A DNA stretch of 64,000 nucleotides from Atherinomorus stipes. Lineage: Eukaryota > Chordata > Actinopteri > Atheriniformes > Atherinidae. Of this stretch, positions 13,834 through 28,800 are shown piece by piece (within the stretch, counting starts at the first letter, position 1; each line of letters begins with the position of its first letter). The DNA lies in assembly GCA_023101725.1 (NCBI GenBank), contig JALJCO010001097.1:460344-524343 (forward strand), in the 5' to 3' direction. Under the pieces are notes generated by a model, which worked only from the letters and a program-made list of their open reading frames with translations, had not been told where the DNA came from and searched no databases. Both the position numbers and the translations under genes were made by a program.

Positions 13834-16800
13834 TTATGCTGCCAAATGATGTTTATATGATCATAAACCTACTTTGTAAAAAATGAAAAAAAAAAAAAAA
13901 TAGTGCTCAGTGGCAGAGTTGCAGACTCACTCTGACTGGCTGTCAGTTTGGCTGAACGGGAGGGTTGGACCAATAGAGTCCTGTCGGCCATGGAGGGCAG
14001 TCAGTCTTGTTGTTTTGACAGAAAACAGGTGAAAAAACTAGACTAGGGCTGGACGATTATGGAAAAAATAATAATCACGATTATTTTGATTGATATTGAA
14101 ATCACGGTTAACATGCACGATTATTTATTGATTTAAAAAAAAAAAAGTGTTTACTGAACCAGCAAAACTCAACCTCAAGTATAACTTAAAAACAAAAAAA
14201 CCAACCAGAAATAAATTAGAAACAAGCAAAGGAATAAAATAATAATGATATATCAAAACAATAACAGCAATAGAAAATGAAAACTCCCTGCAGTTTGCTT
14301 CCTTTAACTTCACCAGTCTGTTCACTTCAGGATTCTTCTGGGTTCAGTGATGAACGAAAAATAGCATGTAGCATTTATATACACGTGACAATCTTTTCAA
14401 TTACAGTGTTTTCATAATTGTGAAAAGGCAAAATTGAAATCACGATCAAAATGCGATTAATGCGATCAATTGTCCAGCCCTAAACTAAACCTAATCAGAC
14501 ATGCCTGCTCATACCTGCAGTTTCTCTTAGGGATATGATTGGGAAAGTGTCAATTAGTTCAGTTGCAAAACCCAAATACTGTATTTGTGGGTCAAATATG
14601 TCCAACAGCTTTTCTCAAGGAAAAAAAGACTGCAGACACATGTACTCTGTATTTTGTACATGTGTACTCTGTTTTAAAAACAAAATAAACTGAATCCACT
14701 CCTGTCATTTAAAATCTTTGAGCAATTTATAAATGCTTACAGAGCAGACGGGTTGTACTGAAAACAAAATTTCATTGCACTGGGACGCCGGTACAATGAC
14801 AATAAAGTCTTCGGGATCTGAATCTGAGTCTAAATCTAATTGCATGCTATGAAAGTCAAAAACATAACATCCCATATCTGCCATTTTAGCAACCAGAAGA
14901 AAACCCACTGACTCCCTTCTAAAACAAGCATCTGCTACCTTCTCCTCCAACCTACAGCCACAACCAGCAAATAGTCAAGAATCGTTGGTGCTGGTTGCTT
15001 AGAACAGTCTATACGGATCGCACATATATGTTGAGGTGGTGAGCAGAAATCCTAAACCATAGAGCTGATGACTAATTGTGTTTATAAAATGTCTTGTAAG
15101 ACATAAAAAAAAAACACCCAGATGAGCAAGTTAAAGTCATTTTAAATGAAAGGGGACTTTATCTCATGGCCCTGGTTACCGACATGAAGAGTTCAAAATA
15201 ATATAGAACATTCTCTAAAAACAAACTATACCTCATCTTTGATGTCCTCTAGCTGCTGTGCTGTGAAGATCTCCATTGCTCCCATTAACCTCATCATCAG
15301 CTCATCCACTGTCGTATTACCTGAAGAAAAAACAAAACAGTAAATATAAACCTACAGTGCATGAAACAAGATGTTAAACGATAACATTAATAATAATAAA
15401 ACATATACCTTGAATAACATTTAGAACTTCGTTGGATGTGCGTTTGCCCATAACTATAAGGAGCAGGGGGAACTGGTCTGTCTTGTATGTCCGTATAGTT
15501 TGTGTCACCACACTGCCAAAGTGCCTTGTGCACATGGTGAGTAATCTGGAAGACAAAGACACAAATCTGATTAACATTTCCTCTCCAATCTCTTTTTAAT
15601 ACAATTGAGTTTTTAAGAGGTTTTGTTTTGTTATAACATATTTTCAGAGTCCGCAATTAAAAGAACACAACCCATAAGCAGAAACATGCACACATATATA
15701 AGTATGAGCTATACTTGCAAGCATGCACATACATCTTGAAAAGAAAAAAAAAGGAAATAACCCACTTCCTCACACTGCAGAAGAGCGCCAACATTCCTAA
15801 CTCATGGCATTAAGGACTTTAAAACCAATTCTGGATTTTTTTTTATTCCATCAGGGTCACATGCTATCTCAGTTGGAATCATAAACGAATTAGTATTCCT
15901 CACCAGATGCCTAGAATTGATAGGGCAAGAGAGGATTTCTTATTCCATTACAAAGACAGAACTTTTTAAATTAACATTTCAGAGAGGGAAAAGGGTAGCA
16001 GGCAGCCGGGGCCCCACCAAGCTCCCTGTAAATGTCATAATATTAATGAATTGCTATAGACTGAATGCAAATATAGATTAGCTTTTCCTCCTGCCTTTTA
16101 ATAAGATCTACTTTAATAACAGGGTGGTAAAATGGAGAAGTAATGGAATGGATGGAGGGACAGTGGGTCAAAGAAAGAAGATGGATAGAGGGGAAGCTGC
16201 CTGAAAGGGGGTGTAACTCATTAAAAAATGAAGTCAAAGCTATGGGAACAACTTGCAGAACTTTCAAACTGTGAAAGTGATTACCAGCATCACAGAGCTT
16301 GCTGTGGCAGCAATAATCACATAGTGCGAACAAAAAACTGTGGATGTTACATTACAGTGAGATATTCGTTTGGATTGTCATTCAGACCAAACCTTCCCAG
16401 ATAGTGAACTCTGAGTGACCCCCGAAGAAGTTAGGTACCCTTAATCTTACAGATCATTTTGATCTGACATTTGTCCCTGTTCAGCCCTCAACCCAGCGAG
16501 ACCATAAGAATAGCCCAGAGGGAAACTCTAACCTGTAATGAAAGGCCACAGAACAAAGGACACTAACTTGAAGGGTAACCTAATCTTAAAACTCCAATAA
16601 AGGAAAGACAACCTGCTTTGGTTTCCATCTCAAAACTAAAAAAGTCAGTTCATCACAGTGAAAATCATCATCACAACATTAAAAACTGCAATCTGGAAAC
16701 AGCATAGCTCTGTCATGGATCCACTGTGACTCAGGATGAGAAACCAGGGTATGAAGCGCTTCTAAATTCATAAAGAACATGTATGGACACAACTGTGAGG

Positions 16801-19800
16801 GCAGGAGGAAGTCGAGCTGCTCCAGATACTGGGGTGAGCAGTTCAGCAGTCCCATCCAGGCATAATATAACATGGTAAAGAATGCAATCGAGTCTGTACC
16901 ATACTCATGACCTTTAAAAACCTGTAGGGGGTAGCTAAATGTGGAAGAAGCACCTGCATGAATCTTGCAACTTGCATGTTTATGACTCTGCTTCAGTGGG
17001 TAATGTGATTGGCAGCTTCTAATTTGTCACCCATCCCATCTACATTGCTGAGTACTGATCCATACAACTAAATAGTAAATGTTTCCCTGGACTGTCATCT
17101 TGCATTTCTTCATATCTTAGTAGGGCATTAAGATGTGAGTTGACTGGTGAGACCTGACACTTGCTCCAATGAGCAGCTGATGAATCAGGCTTGTACAGTA
17201 GCACTGCAGGGAATATTTTTGCCTGCCACCTGTACAGGAGCAGTATGGGAACCGGATGCTCTGAAAACTCACTGTGTCATACACACTTTGTTTCACAGTG
17301 AACATGGACATGTTTTGATTTGAAAGTGACATTTTGTTTTCCCTCTAAACCGGTTATGTTTTCAGGCTGGATTATGTAAGGAGGAGAAGTCAAGTGTATA
17401 GAACAGGTTTCTATTGGTTGGCCCCTGCCTTTGTTGGGACAGAGTTTTTAAGTTTATAAAAAGCCCACACATTAATCAATTAATAGGGTCAGTGAGGAAC
17501 ATTTTGTGCAATACACATGATTTGAGTAAACATAATATACACTTAACACAAATAATTTACTCACAAATTTGTTTTTTTACTGACATGACCAATATTAGCT
17601 TCATGCAACGACTAAAATGCCTGTACGAAGCATCAGATTCATTTCCCATAAGTGACAATTACACTGGCATCCAAGAACTAGTTTGGCTTTTATGCATAAT
17701 TAATCATTTAACAGGGAGGCCTGTGAGAATAACACATTCCAGTATGAGCAGGTTCATCTCTCTCACACATACAATTAGGATACCTTTCTAACAGCCTGTG
17801 TGACTGATGCCAATCACCAGTCACTTTGGATCAGCCAGAGAGCGTGAGAATGGATAGAGGCAGTTTATGTGTGAGCCAGTTAGTGAGCACATGTGCATGC
17901 ATGCGTTAGCAGCAAAGCCGCAGCTAGCTGTGTGTGATGAAAAGCTCCAGATGTTGCCTCTTTTTTAATGCTCAATAAAAAAAAAAAAGCCCAGCTGGGG
18001 CAAAAAGCAAAGGAGAGAAAAGAGAGTGGAATGAAGGAAGGGAATTTCTTAAAAAGAAATAATGGAGGGGTGAGGTCAGGGTGCGAGCCTTTCTTAAATG
18101 ACTGCTACCAGAGGGCAAGCTTAACTCAAAGTTCAGTGGAGAGCAAGAAAGTTAAGAGGAAATCAGAAAAGAGACAAGAGGAAATGGAACATAAATACAT
18201 AATTCAGGAGAAGATAAATAAATACTGCTCTGAGTACAGTGGTAATAAGTAAAACCTCTCTCTATCTACACTTTAAAATTGTACCTTTCAAGCAAGACTA
18301 ATTGTTTAAAAAAAGAAAAAGGAAAAAGAAGAAAATGACTATCCTGTTAGAATCAGTAACGGTAGTTGAACCAGAGAAACAAACAGGTGTACGGACCAGT
18401 CAATTACCAACACTGGGCAATGCAACTTTGCTTGGACTTTCAGGACAAATGAGAGATAGAGATGTTTGGGCTCCAAGGGAGTCCTTCATCTCCCACTGAC
18501 CCTCTATTCAGACAGCTTAGTCAAGATTGCCCAATCAGGGGCCTCACCATGCAAACACAACGCCTTTTGTTAGCTTGCAACCTCCAAGCTTCAAAAAAGG
18601 GAATGAAGCTGAGGAAAGAATGAGAAGACAGAGATACAGAGTGTGAGCAGTGGAGTGAGAGCTGAATGCCAGCAATTAAGGACATGTCAAATGGATTTTA
18701 AAAGGCAATTTGTGTGTGAAAATGAGGTTCCATCCACACAAGTGTTTTTAAATTATTTTCTTAATGCTTACTGTACACAGGGCTTTCCACAAGTGCTGGC
18801 TGTTGGCCACATTTCTGACTACTCCACGAAGTCCAGCCAACTACTTGTTTAAAGTCAGGATCGGAGCCGTCGGGCGCTGGCCGGGATATGATTCCACGCA
18901 AAGATGCATGGCGTTAGCGCTTTCTGTGGTGCATTCAGCCAAAATGTTGCTTCCCAGTTTGGGCTTCCCCACTGTAGTTTCCCTTATAGCTACTTCGGTG
19001 TGAGTCCCGCTGTGACACCGCTGTGACACCGCTCTTTTCTCCACCAGAATGCTGAGGAGTGGAGCTTCTGTGGTGAAATTATCTCCAACTCATTAGCTTC
19101 ACTCCGCTGCTCCGTCACAGTGTAAACTAATATCAATCCATCCACCCACCTTGAAATCAGTGGTATTGTGGGGCTCTTGCCACGTGCCTCGTATATTTAG
19201 CTATTCATATATTTATGCATGCTTCGTATTATAGAGTGACGAAACGTCCACTTTTACCTGGACGTGTCGTCCTTTTGAGAGGTAGAAAATGTGCAGGGTT
19301 TTTCAAAATAATCTGAGAAGGAGCCACAGCACAGAGAAGCCAGAGTTTACCTGGTAATCACGTCACCTGTTAGCGGCTGCACGGGACAATGAGACAACGG
19401 GAACGCACTATAACCCGTGTTTGTGTGAAATGACAGTTTGTGCCAAACTCTCGGATCAAAACTTTCCTGGAGAGGTTTCATCTCCATCACCTTCTCCACA
19501 GTTTTGCAAAAACACCTTCAGACGAGGTGAAGTCGAGGTTCATGTTTTGACTTATGGCTTTGATAGTTTGGGGAAGAAGACATTGCAAAAGCATAAATGT
19601 AAATAAAAATAAATCCCGTTTTTATCTTGGTGGAGAGACATGGGGAGCTGCAAGTTCTCATCAGTTTTGTATAAACACAGGCTTCTTTTTTTCCCTTCAT
19701 GTCTGGTGTTTGTATATATTTATTACATTATTACATTCTGAAGAGAAAAATACCGAGCACAAAGACACCTGGTCAGAGTTGATCTCCACCACACAAAAAG

Positions 19801-22800
19801 TGGACTGAAAGCCACAGTACTCAAGTCTCTTGGCCCTTTACTTTATGCGATCTTTGGCACCCCAAAAACTCCAAAATATTGTCTCATGTAGACAACATAA
19901 CAAATTGACACATTTTTTTTCCGATTGACATTCAATCGGATCAAAACTGCTCCATGTAAAAGCAGCTACTCTGATAGGTGGTGCGGACCTCCAGTGTATC
20001 TCTCTTTAATACCTTGCCACAAACATTGATCTCTCGTTCCTCTAAAGCCTGACCAATATTTTCTTCATAATTTTGAAGACAAACAATGTCCCCTTTTTAT
20101 TCAGAAGAAATCATTAATTTAGAGGAAAGTTCCAAGCTTGAACTAAAATTAATTTTAATTTAACTTCACATTTATTAAGAGGCTGAGAAACAAAACTTTT
20201 AGTGGAAATTCTCAATTTTTCTGAAAATCCTCAAGTCTTAGAGGATTTTTTTACATCATTGAGGATAAAGTGTAATTCCATTTTAATTATCTAGTTTTAA
20301 ACTGGATACTGGAAATCTGGAAGAAATTGGAAGTCACAACTGATAAAAACTGTTTTCTAACTCTATTATGAATCAGAGACCATGGAACATCAGTAGATTC
20401 AACTTAGCAACATATTTCATGTGTTGCTGCATTTAAAAAAAAGGTAAATATCAGTGTATTCACATTTGTTTTGTAAGTCCATAATTCATTTAATAACTTC
20501 TTGAAAACCTTCCAGAGTCGAAAAAGTTCATAATCTGCAGCTGAAAACCGTTTGTTGTGTTTGATCAAACAAGCTGACACAATGAGCTAAATAACAAAAA
20601 AACCTGTCATCCACGTTGAATCCACATTTGTTTGGCAACATTCCAACACACACTTAATTGTGTTTCACAAAAGTAGTGTGCTTTTGTATTTAATGAAATA
20701 ACATATTAAAAAATCTTTGGCACGTCCCAAGCTGCATCACAAACAATACAAAATTTGCAAGAGGGGGGAAGTCAGCATTATTACCAAAATGGCTCCTGCC
20801 TACCTTCAACTCCTTCATCACAAGCTACACTCCCTACTCCATAGTTATACTCAGCCAGTGAAAGACGCCTGGTGCTTTTCACCACAACATGGTGTGAAAT
20901 AAGTCCCCAGACTCTTTTCCTCTGTTGTTCCCCTATGATGGAATGACCTACCAAACTCTTTCCGATCCACAGGGTCCGTACCTACTTTTAAGAGCAAGCT
21001 AAAGGCTCGGTTCTTTAAGGAGCATTTACACATTAAGTTTAACCTCTCTGTTCATCAGAATGAGTAAGAAGATTTGTCTAGCTCTTTTACATGACTCAGC
21101 ACTGAGAAAGCGGCATGCACTTATGCCAAGATGATATTATGATGATGACTGTAAGACCTAGTTTTGCTGAATAAAAGGACTGCTGTAAGGTGGGAAGGGA
21201 ACAAATAAATAAAATGAAATAAAAATAATAAATAAATAAATAAGGCAGCATCTGTGTCTAACTGGACTCTCAGCAGTCTGACCAGCACTTATCCATGCTG
21301 TACCCTCCTATTTGATCTCTTGCTTGTGTTTTTTGCTTGATGCAAGTCGCTGTGGAAAGAAGCATCTGCTAAATGACAGTCGTAGTAGCAGCTAGCCTGG
21401 TACACCAGCCTGACTAACGCCATGTATGAGATACACGGAAAGTCAGTCTGGGTTCCCTCCGCTGGAGACTGATTTCCAATGCGAGACGAGAGGCGGGACT
21501 AACAGGAGGAAAGTGAACCGGAGAGAACCAATCAGAGAAACACTGAAGTGACTGTAGCTGGCGGCCTTAACCGTAGTTTGGCACTCTGTTGCTATGGCGA
21601 TGCTGGAAGTTAGCATTTACACGCTGTTTGTCCCTCTCTATGACCCGGAAGCTGTTAGTTAAGCACCAAAACAGAGCAGAAACAGCGGTGGAGACGTCCG
21701 AGGAGTTTTAAGTTCCTGCTAATAATTCTACTGCTGCGCTGTGATTGGTCCGGTCAATTTTTTACTGGAGTGAAAATCACTTCCCAATGGAGGGAACCCA
21801 GACTGACTTGCCATGTATTTCATACATGGTATTGGTCCAGCTGGTGTACCAGGCTAAGTATAGCAACCTCTGAATGGAAAGCAAAATAAATTAACTGATG
21901 TTGTACCTGGCTTTGTTAGCTTCTTTAGTGACGTCCCAGGCCCATGTGATGAAGTTCTGGCTCAGGTAGGAGACAATGGAATCTGCACACATCATTTGGG
22001 AGCAGAAGACGTTGCTGAGGACGCTGTCATCATTGTGCAGGTAGATCGCCAATAGCTTTCTCTGTGGAAACGAAGAGAGAACAGTTGATCTCCTAAGTGA
22101 ATTTGTTGATGCTGATGTTTTAAGCGAAGTGGAAACTAATAAATTAAGTGATGCAAAACAATTAACTACGTAGTAGTGTCCGTCAGGCATAATTGTTTGT
22201 AAAAGTTTAGATGTGTAAATCACAAGTTTTATCACAATTTCATTAATTCAGTGGATAATGTATTAATGTTTGCAATGTTTGACTAAATTCTATTCAGGAG
22301 CCACCGATCAATATGGATGGATCTTGATGATTTGACATAAATCACCTGACAAAAAACAACTAAAAGAATTACAAGCTAATTTAATTCTTATGCATATAGA
22401 CAAGACAAGACAAGACAAGAATGAATGAACAAACAGACAGAGGAACGGACATAGATAGGTAGATAGGTAGATAGAATCCACTTGCTCTCAACTGTATTAC
22501 TGGCTCGCACATCACTGAATCTCACTGAATCTATTCATTGATATAGAACAATGTATACAAACCCTATTTAATTTGCACAAAAGTAACAAAAGCCTTTTTT
22601 ATGTTAAAAATTTCACAAGTTTGATGATCAGTTAAAACATAAATTCTTTATCTTAAATACTTGAAATACTCAAATCTGAGATGTGTATCAAACAAATACT
22701 TTTCTCTGACATCTTTTAAGTACATCATGGATATTCGATTAATTAAAGACACTTTACTTTCACTTAAAATTACATGACAGACAACCCACTGCAGAGCTAG

Positions 22801-25800
22801 CAAAACTTCCACAAACCACAGCAAGGCCATAACTGACAAAAAAGCAAATATCAGACAAAATCAAACTGAGAGTGGTGTAAATAAACTTCTTTGGAAGCGA
22901 TGAAGATATGGAGAAAACAAAACAGACAAATCACTCTATTTATTTTATACCAAATGCCAGCAGCCTGCTCAGGTTAGTAGCAGCAAGGCCAGACAATATT
23001 GACGAAGCTCCAAATCCAAGGATATTGACACCATCATATAAGCCCACTAGATTTTCCCTACTGACAAACTAATTAAAAAACAAACACACCCACAAACATA
23101 AAAGGTTCCAAGGGACGATGTTGGAAATAATGCTCTTTAAATTACATGTCACTTCTCTTGCTATAAAAGAACAAACAAGAATTCTCTGTCTCAGCTTGGT
23201 TCATTTTAACCAAATGTGACGGGGAGGGGGAGTTTCAGGGGTCCGTTTCTTGGGAACAGTAATCTAGACTACGTATGCCAAAAAGCAAAAAATCTACACA
23301 GGGTGTAAAATGCAAAGGCAAGTGAAAGAAGAAGTTGTGCTATACTGTGGCCTGTGTAGAATAGAAATAGGAGAGCACTGCTGTGTTTGCTCAACGATTA
23401 GTGCTTTAGAATAATCTCCAGGGCTCCTAGAGAGAAGGAGCTGGAGACTCATTCACTGGGCCGATTCAACAGCCTGAAAAGATTAAACACTCATGCTGAG
23501 AAGACAAGCAAATTCAATCTTGAGGGAGGAATGAGTGTGAGGATAGTGAGAGTTTTACAAGGTGAAAAAAACAACCCAAAAACACTGACACACTCAAACA
23601 CTGATGTTCTAAAACACATGCACAAACTTAACTCTGAACCCACAAGCGGCAAATTTATACCCGCACACAAGCATGCTCAATTAGAGTAAGTGTAAAGACT
23701 AATCAAAGTAGGTATTTTAGCCAACTGAACTCCTTCATCTTAGTTAAACTGTCCATACCGCTCTGTTCAATCTCTGCTTTCAAAGTGAGATCTTTTGTAT
23801 TGCCTGTCTTAGCAGGGAGGAGCAAATCCCTCAGTTCAGCTAAATTACTAGGTCCAACCTGAGCAAGATAGTGACCCCATAGCCCTTCTTCACACCTGCT
23901 CGCTTAAATGTAAGCTTGTTTTGTGAGTATGAGACTAAAGACTCAACACAGTTGATCAGCACTTGCACATGAGGCTATATGTATAAGCAATGCTGTTCTT
24001 GGAGACAAATTTGAGTTTTAATTATTACAGTTTGAGTTATTAAATTAAAAAATGTCACTTTTTTGTAAAAATGAAGTTTTCTTAAAATAACAATACACAT
24101 TTGCCTTGAAATGAAATTTGCAGCTAGTGCTGTGTTGTCCACATGCATAAAGCATCTACCTCTCGTCAACAAAGGAGGTATACAAGTGATTGTTGGCTTC
24201 AATGACTGATGAAATCAGAACCACAATCAAGTCTGGAGGAACTGGACAGAGACAATCAAAGTACAAAGTGTTTGTCTGTCATAGCTCTTAGAGGTACTAC
24301 CTATTTAACTAAATTCAAGTATAAAGGTCTCAAATACTGGTATTTAAATCCATGAATATCCTTCTGGCTTAGCTCATCATTGTTCATTAATGAAATTACT
24401 TAATGATCTTGACTGAACGCTGTAAAAAAGGACTACGTGCAGCTTACCACTAGTAGTCCTCTGATGAGGAGCAACATTGTAATATTATTAACAACAGCTA
24501 GCATTTAACACAACCTAACTATCTTTGACATTTTCTCAAATTATATAAAAAAAATCCTTATTTAAGGAAGGAAGAATTATGTCACAATTCCTCATAATAC
24601 TTTAAAAATCATAAATATTAAAACTTTTTTTTTTAATTTAGAATGATCCTTCATGAGCTGAAATATTACTTTAAAATGTTGATAAAATTTTATCTGCACG
24701 CTAACTTGCCAAGCTTTAATGGACAACAAAATCATTTGTAAAATGTGTGGTAAATAACTTGCTTAAGTTGAGGCTGTATCCCTGTGTTACAGTACATGTT
24801 TCATATTGTCATAACAAACATCTAAACCTCTAAACAAATATCTGCTCTGATGGGTAAAATGGTTACTAAAGTTAATTAAACTGAGAAATATAATTAATGA
24901 CAACAGCTCTTTTGAAACACATCCTTAATAGAAATAAGGGGAAATTACATTTTTCATAGCAGACTTTCTGTATCACAAAATCTCTCCAGATTTCCTCCCT
25001 CATGTACTAAACTGACATTCATCACTTTATTTACAGAACCCCATGGCACCTCTGCAAAATGGCATGAAAAATACAGTGCCCATAATACAGGAGACTACTG
25101 ACTGCTAAAAATCCCACAACACAACCAAACTAATCCCACCTCCACAATCTTAAATGCCACATGTCATTCAAGATAGTCACACTCTCAGCTCTGAATCTGC
25201 ACAGAAATGAAAGCTAATATAAAAAAAGAACAAACAAAATACCAGATATTATTTTTCTGATATCATATAAAGACAAGTGGAACATTCACACCTTATCTTT
25301 CATCTCTTTGGTATTACTCTCTACATTCAGCAGTAATGTAAAGGAACAGTAAAGCCAAATAATATCTATGTGACATTGTTGAGTAGGTTTGAATTCAAGG
25401 GAACTTTTGGGGGACACTAGTGGAATCATTTTCCTGGCAGCTTTTTTTATTTTTTATTGTGGACAGTATTTGTACCACATCAAGATTTTTTTTTTTTTTT
25501 TGTTAACAACTACAATGTGTTTAACAGAGGAAAAAGAGGACAAATTCATATGGAACTAAAATATAAAACAAGACTGAAAAGCAAGTGTGGACCCCTGAGC
25601 AAGGCCCTTAACCCCCATCAACTGCTCCCCGGGTGCTTTAAGTAGCAGCCCACTGCTCTCTGGTACTACTGTACGGAGATGGGTAAAATGCAGAGCCCTA
25701 ATTTCACCTCAGGGATCATACAAGTATCTCAAATGCTGTATATCAAGAGCTCACACGACATTTACAATTAAAAGTCCATTAAAACTGTGTTTCATGGGGA

Positions 25801-28800
25801 AAAGTACATATATATATTTTTTAAAACTTCCTCAAGCCTCTTCTACATAAACGCAGCCTGTCTATTGTACTTGCAATGTGTCCTCCCTGGTTATGCACCA
25901 CCCGGCCTTCATAAGGCCATCCTCAGCTTTAGTTTATTTTGGAGCGTTTCTGATTTTGCCATTAGCTTTATCAGATGAAATTAATTCAAGGATCTGGCCT
26001 TTTTAGTTCTTTACTGGTTTTTGGTTCCATCAAGAACTTTGGATCATTATAACTATTTCGAATTAAATCTGTTACTTTTTCTTTTTACTTGACCTGGCTT
26101 CTTTTCACTTTTGGCAGATAAATGGGCTCTAACAGGATTATGAACCACCTAGAAGCTCTTCTGTCTATGAACTAATGTTGAAAACACAAAGTTGGCCATG
26201 ACCCATAGAAGTTGCAAATCACGGCTATATCTCACATAATTTTTTTTTTCAATACTAATGCATTCAGTAAAATAATAACTGAGATTTTGCAAGTGAAGCA
26301 GGCTTTATTTTATCTTAAAAAAACTGAATGTGCTTAAGTGAAAAGCCTAAAAGACACACACAAAAAAAAAAGGCCAACACAAACATTCAGCCATGAAAGT
26401 TCCTGATCGTAAAGTGATGCTTGATAAAGAGTTAAAATGGATAATCATATCTCTGTTTCCTGTATGCACACGACACTGATCTAAATCTGGATCCATCCAT
26501 CTCTGCATACTGGCAATCAGCTCATTTGTAATCAACAACTCCTCACTGTTGTTTGTAATTTTAAATCTGACAAATATTCAAACATGTAAGTGCCACATGC
26601 CATGCTGACTGACTGCTGCTTTTTCCTCTCGACTCTGCAAGACTATTGGTGGGATTTAAAGTGGATACTTGGCAGTGATGAATCCCTAAACTCCCCACTC
26701 CAGCAAGGCTATGAATTTTGATGTGTCTTTGTGTGTGGCAGACAGCAGAGTGGAGTGGAGAGCGAAGGAGAGCGGGGTTAGAGTGATTAACCACTGCGTT
26801 GATGGGGATTTAGTGAGGATCGTGGTTAGTGATGGGTGGCCTATCTGATAGTACGCTCTGACTAACCAATGATCCCCAAGAGAGTTCAGCTCAGCTCAGC
26901 TCTGCAGCCCAAAGCATTTTCATTAAGGATGGATTGAGTCAATCTCAACAGTGCCCCAACACACACCTTCAGAAACACTTCATCAAATGTAGTGTTTTGC
27001 TTAGTGATTATCTGCTCCCAGGCTATGAGAGAGTAAGACTGATTCTCTTGTTTAGAAACCTATGGAGTTGTCCCTTTTCAGTCAAATCTACCCTATCCTG
27101 ATGTCCACTAATAAAGTGGACCTTTTCAACTATAAAACACAGAAAAATTTGATTCCTTTTCAAATGGATGGAAAATGCAGAGGATTAGATAGTTGGATAT
27201 ATGGAAAAAAGGATGGTGTAATTTCTACGCTTATGCTACTGTGTAATGAAACCATGAAAAGCCACAGTCTGGCCTGTCGCTGGCTGCTTGTGACAAAACA
27301 TAAACACAGAATAGCTTCTGTTTTCATGAAAGGTCTTTGCACATAAGCAGCTTCTTTAGAGGCATTTTAACCACAACACAGTTGGCAGGGTAAATCAAGC
27401 CTGCTCAAAATTAAACAAAATGTTGTGAAAACGAATACTACTTTGCTCCTGCACTGTGTACAGCACAGTAGTACTGTACAGAGTAAGTGAACACCACAGA
27501 GACATCAGCCATATTGCTGGCTTAGAAGAGAAGATCAGCCAGGAAACAGGCAAAACGCCAAGCTTATCGTTAACGTTTTTTTTTTTTTTTTTAAATATCT
27601 GTTTATTTCACACTCTTTCCATCCACTTTTCTCATTTTCTCAACAGATGATCATCTTCCTCTTCGTCACCTTACTTTCTTTCAAATTTAATCATTGTCCC
27701 TTTTTCTCATTTTAGACTATGTTTCTAATAACTTATCTTTGCCGTCATTTATATCATCCTCCCTCTTTGTGTGCTTGGTGATCTGAACCCCCCCCCCCCC
27801 CCCATCTTGCTGTGTCCTCACAGTCTAATAAGGCTGTAATCCACACAAGCTGTCAGTTGATACAAGCGTCCTTAAAAGGACAAAAGCTGAAAACAAGAGG
27901 GGAAAGTGGACAGCTAAAAATAAAGCCTCAGCTGTTGGGGTGAAAACTGAAGACAAGGTTTGAAGAAATTATGTCAATGTGGCCTTACAGCTTTGTCGAC
28001 AGAAAACACTGTGATAAACACGACATATTATACTATTATTAAATATCTTAGGGTTTCCATGATCAGCAATTCATTGCATTGGGTATTTGTCACTTTAGGG
28101 ATAAAACAGAATCCAATGATTTGCTAAACACCGAGACCGTGTATTCAAGTTAAAATAAACTAAAAAAATCATGCATCCTATTTTGAAGCTGACCATTGTT
28201 CCTACTTTAGAGGGGCAAATGTAAGCTCAGTTTGAATTTAACACCGGCAACAGATGCTAAAAAGTTGGGACAGAAGCAACGACAGGAAAAAAGTGCAACT
28301 GATTTTTCCAAAATCAGGATGCAAAAGGATTTCTTCACAAGTGCATCAACTATTTTTTCTAAATAAAAAATATATTCTATTGCTACAGAGTGCAATTGTG
28401 CTTTGAATTGCTATTTTAGAAAAAGCTTTACATGCAACTTACAAGACGCTACAAGAAAAATCCCCTTGTCCCCTAATAAATTTTGAGATTTTGGGGGTAT
28501 TTCACTACAAATAATTTTAAATTCCTAAAAAATAGAAAAGTATTCCTCTTAAAATTCTGGTGCAGATTATCAAATATTTCTTCTTTTAAAAAAGGCTTGT
28601 TAAAATGAAAAAATAGCAAATTTCAGCTATTCATCTTTTGGGACTTTAGATCTAAGGATTTTTAAAATGTTGAGAAAATAAAATGAAAAAGGATGCAAAG
28701 GCAAGCAATTCAACAATCAAATGGCTGTGATCTTCAAGCCCCCATGTGACACTGCAAAGTAATCCAAAGTAATTATATCTAATATACAGCTAAAATACAA

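Larger units (their letters stand above)
9614..15231. other. faf1 intron 15, repeats only
   Basis: It holds a G24 run, GT and AT microsatellites, A runs at about 10860-10880, 13600-13617 and 13886-13900, one hAT element (14044-14482) and a short arm of a dispersed fish repeat at 12066. No coding exon was recognised. Confidence 0.75.
15546..21906. other. faf1 intron 13, LINE end and MITE near exon 13
   Basis: 15546-20700 is unique-looking intron with no gene. 18840-19130 is a CpG-richer patch. 19909-19928 has a short perfect palindrome CCGATTGACATTCAATCGG. The exon-proximal end carries a LINE 3' fragment followed by a MITE. Confidence 0.7.

Noticed and set aside
17414..17791. 125-codon + strand frame in intron 13
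   Set aside because: No domain, high Ile/Cys content typical of AT-rich random sequence, no homologue recognised.
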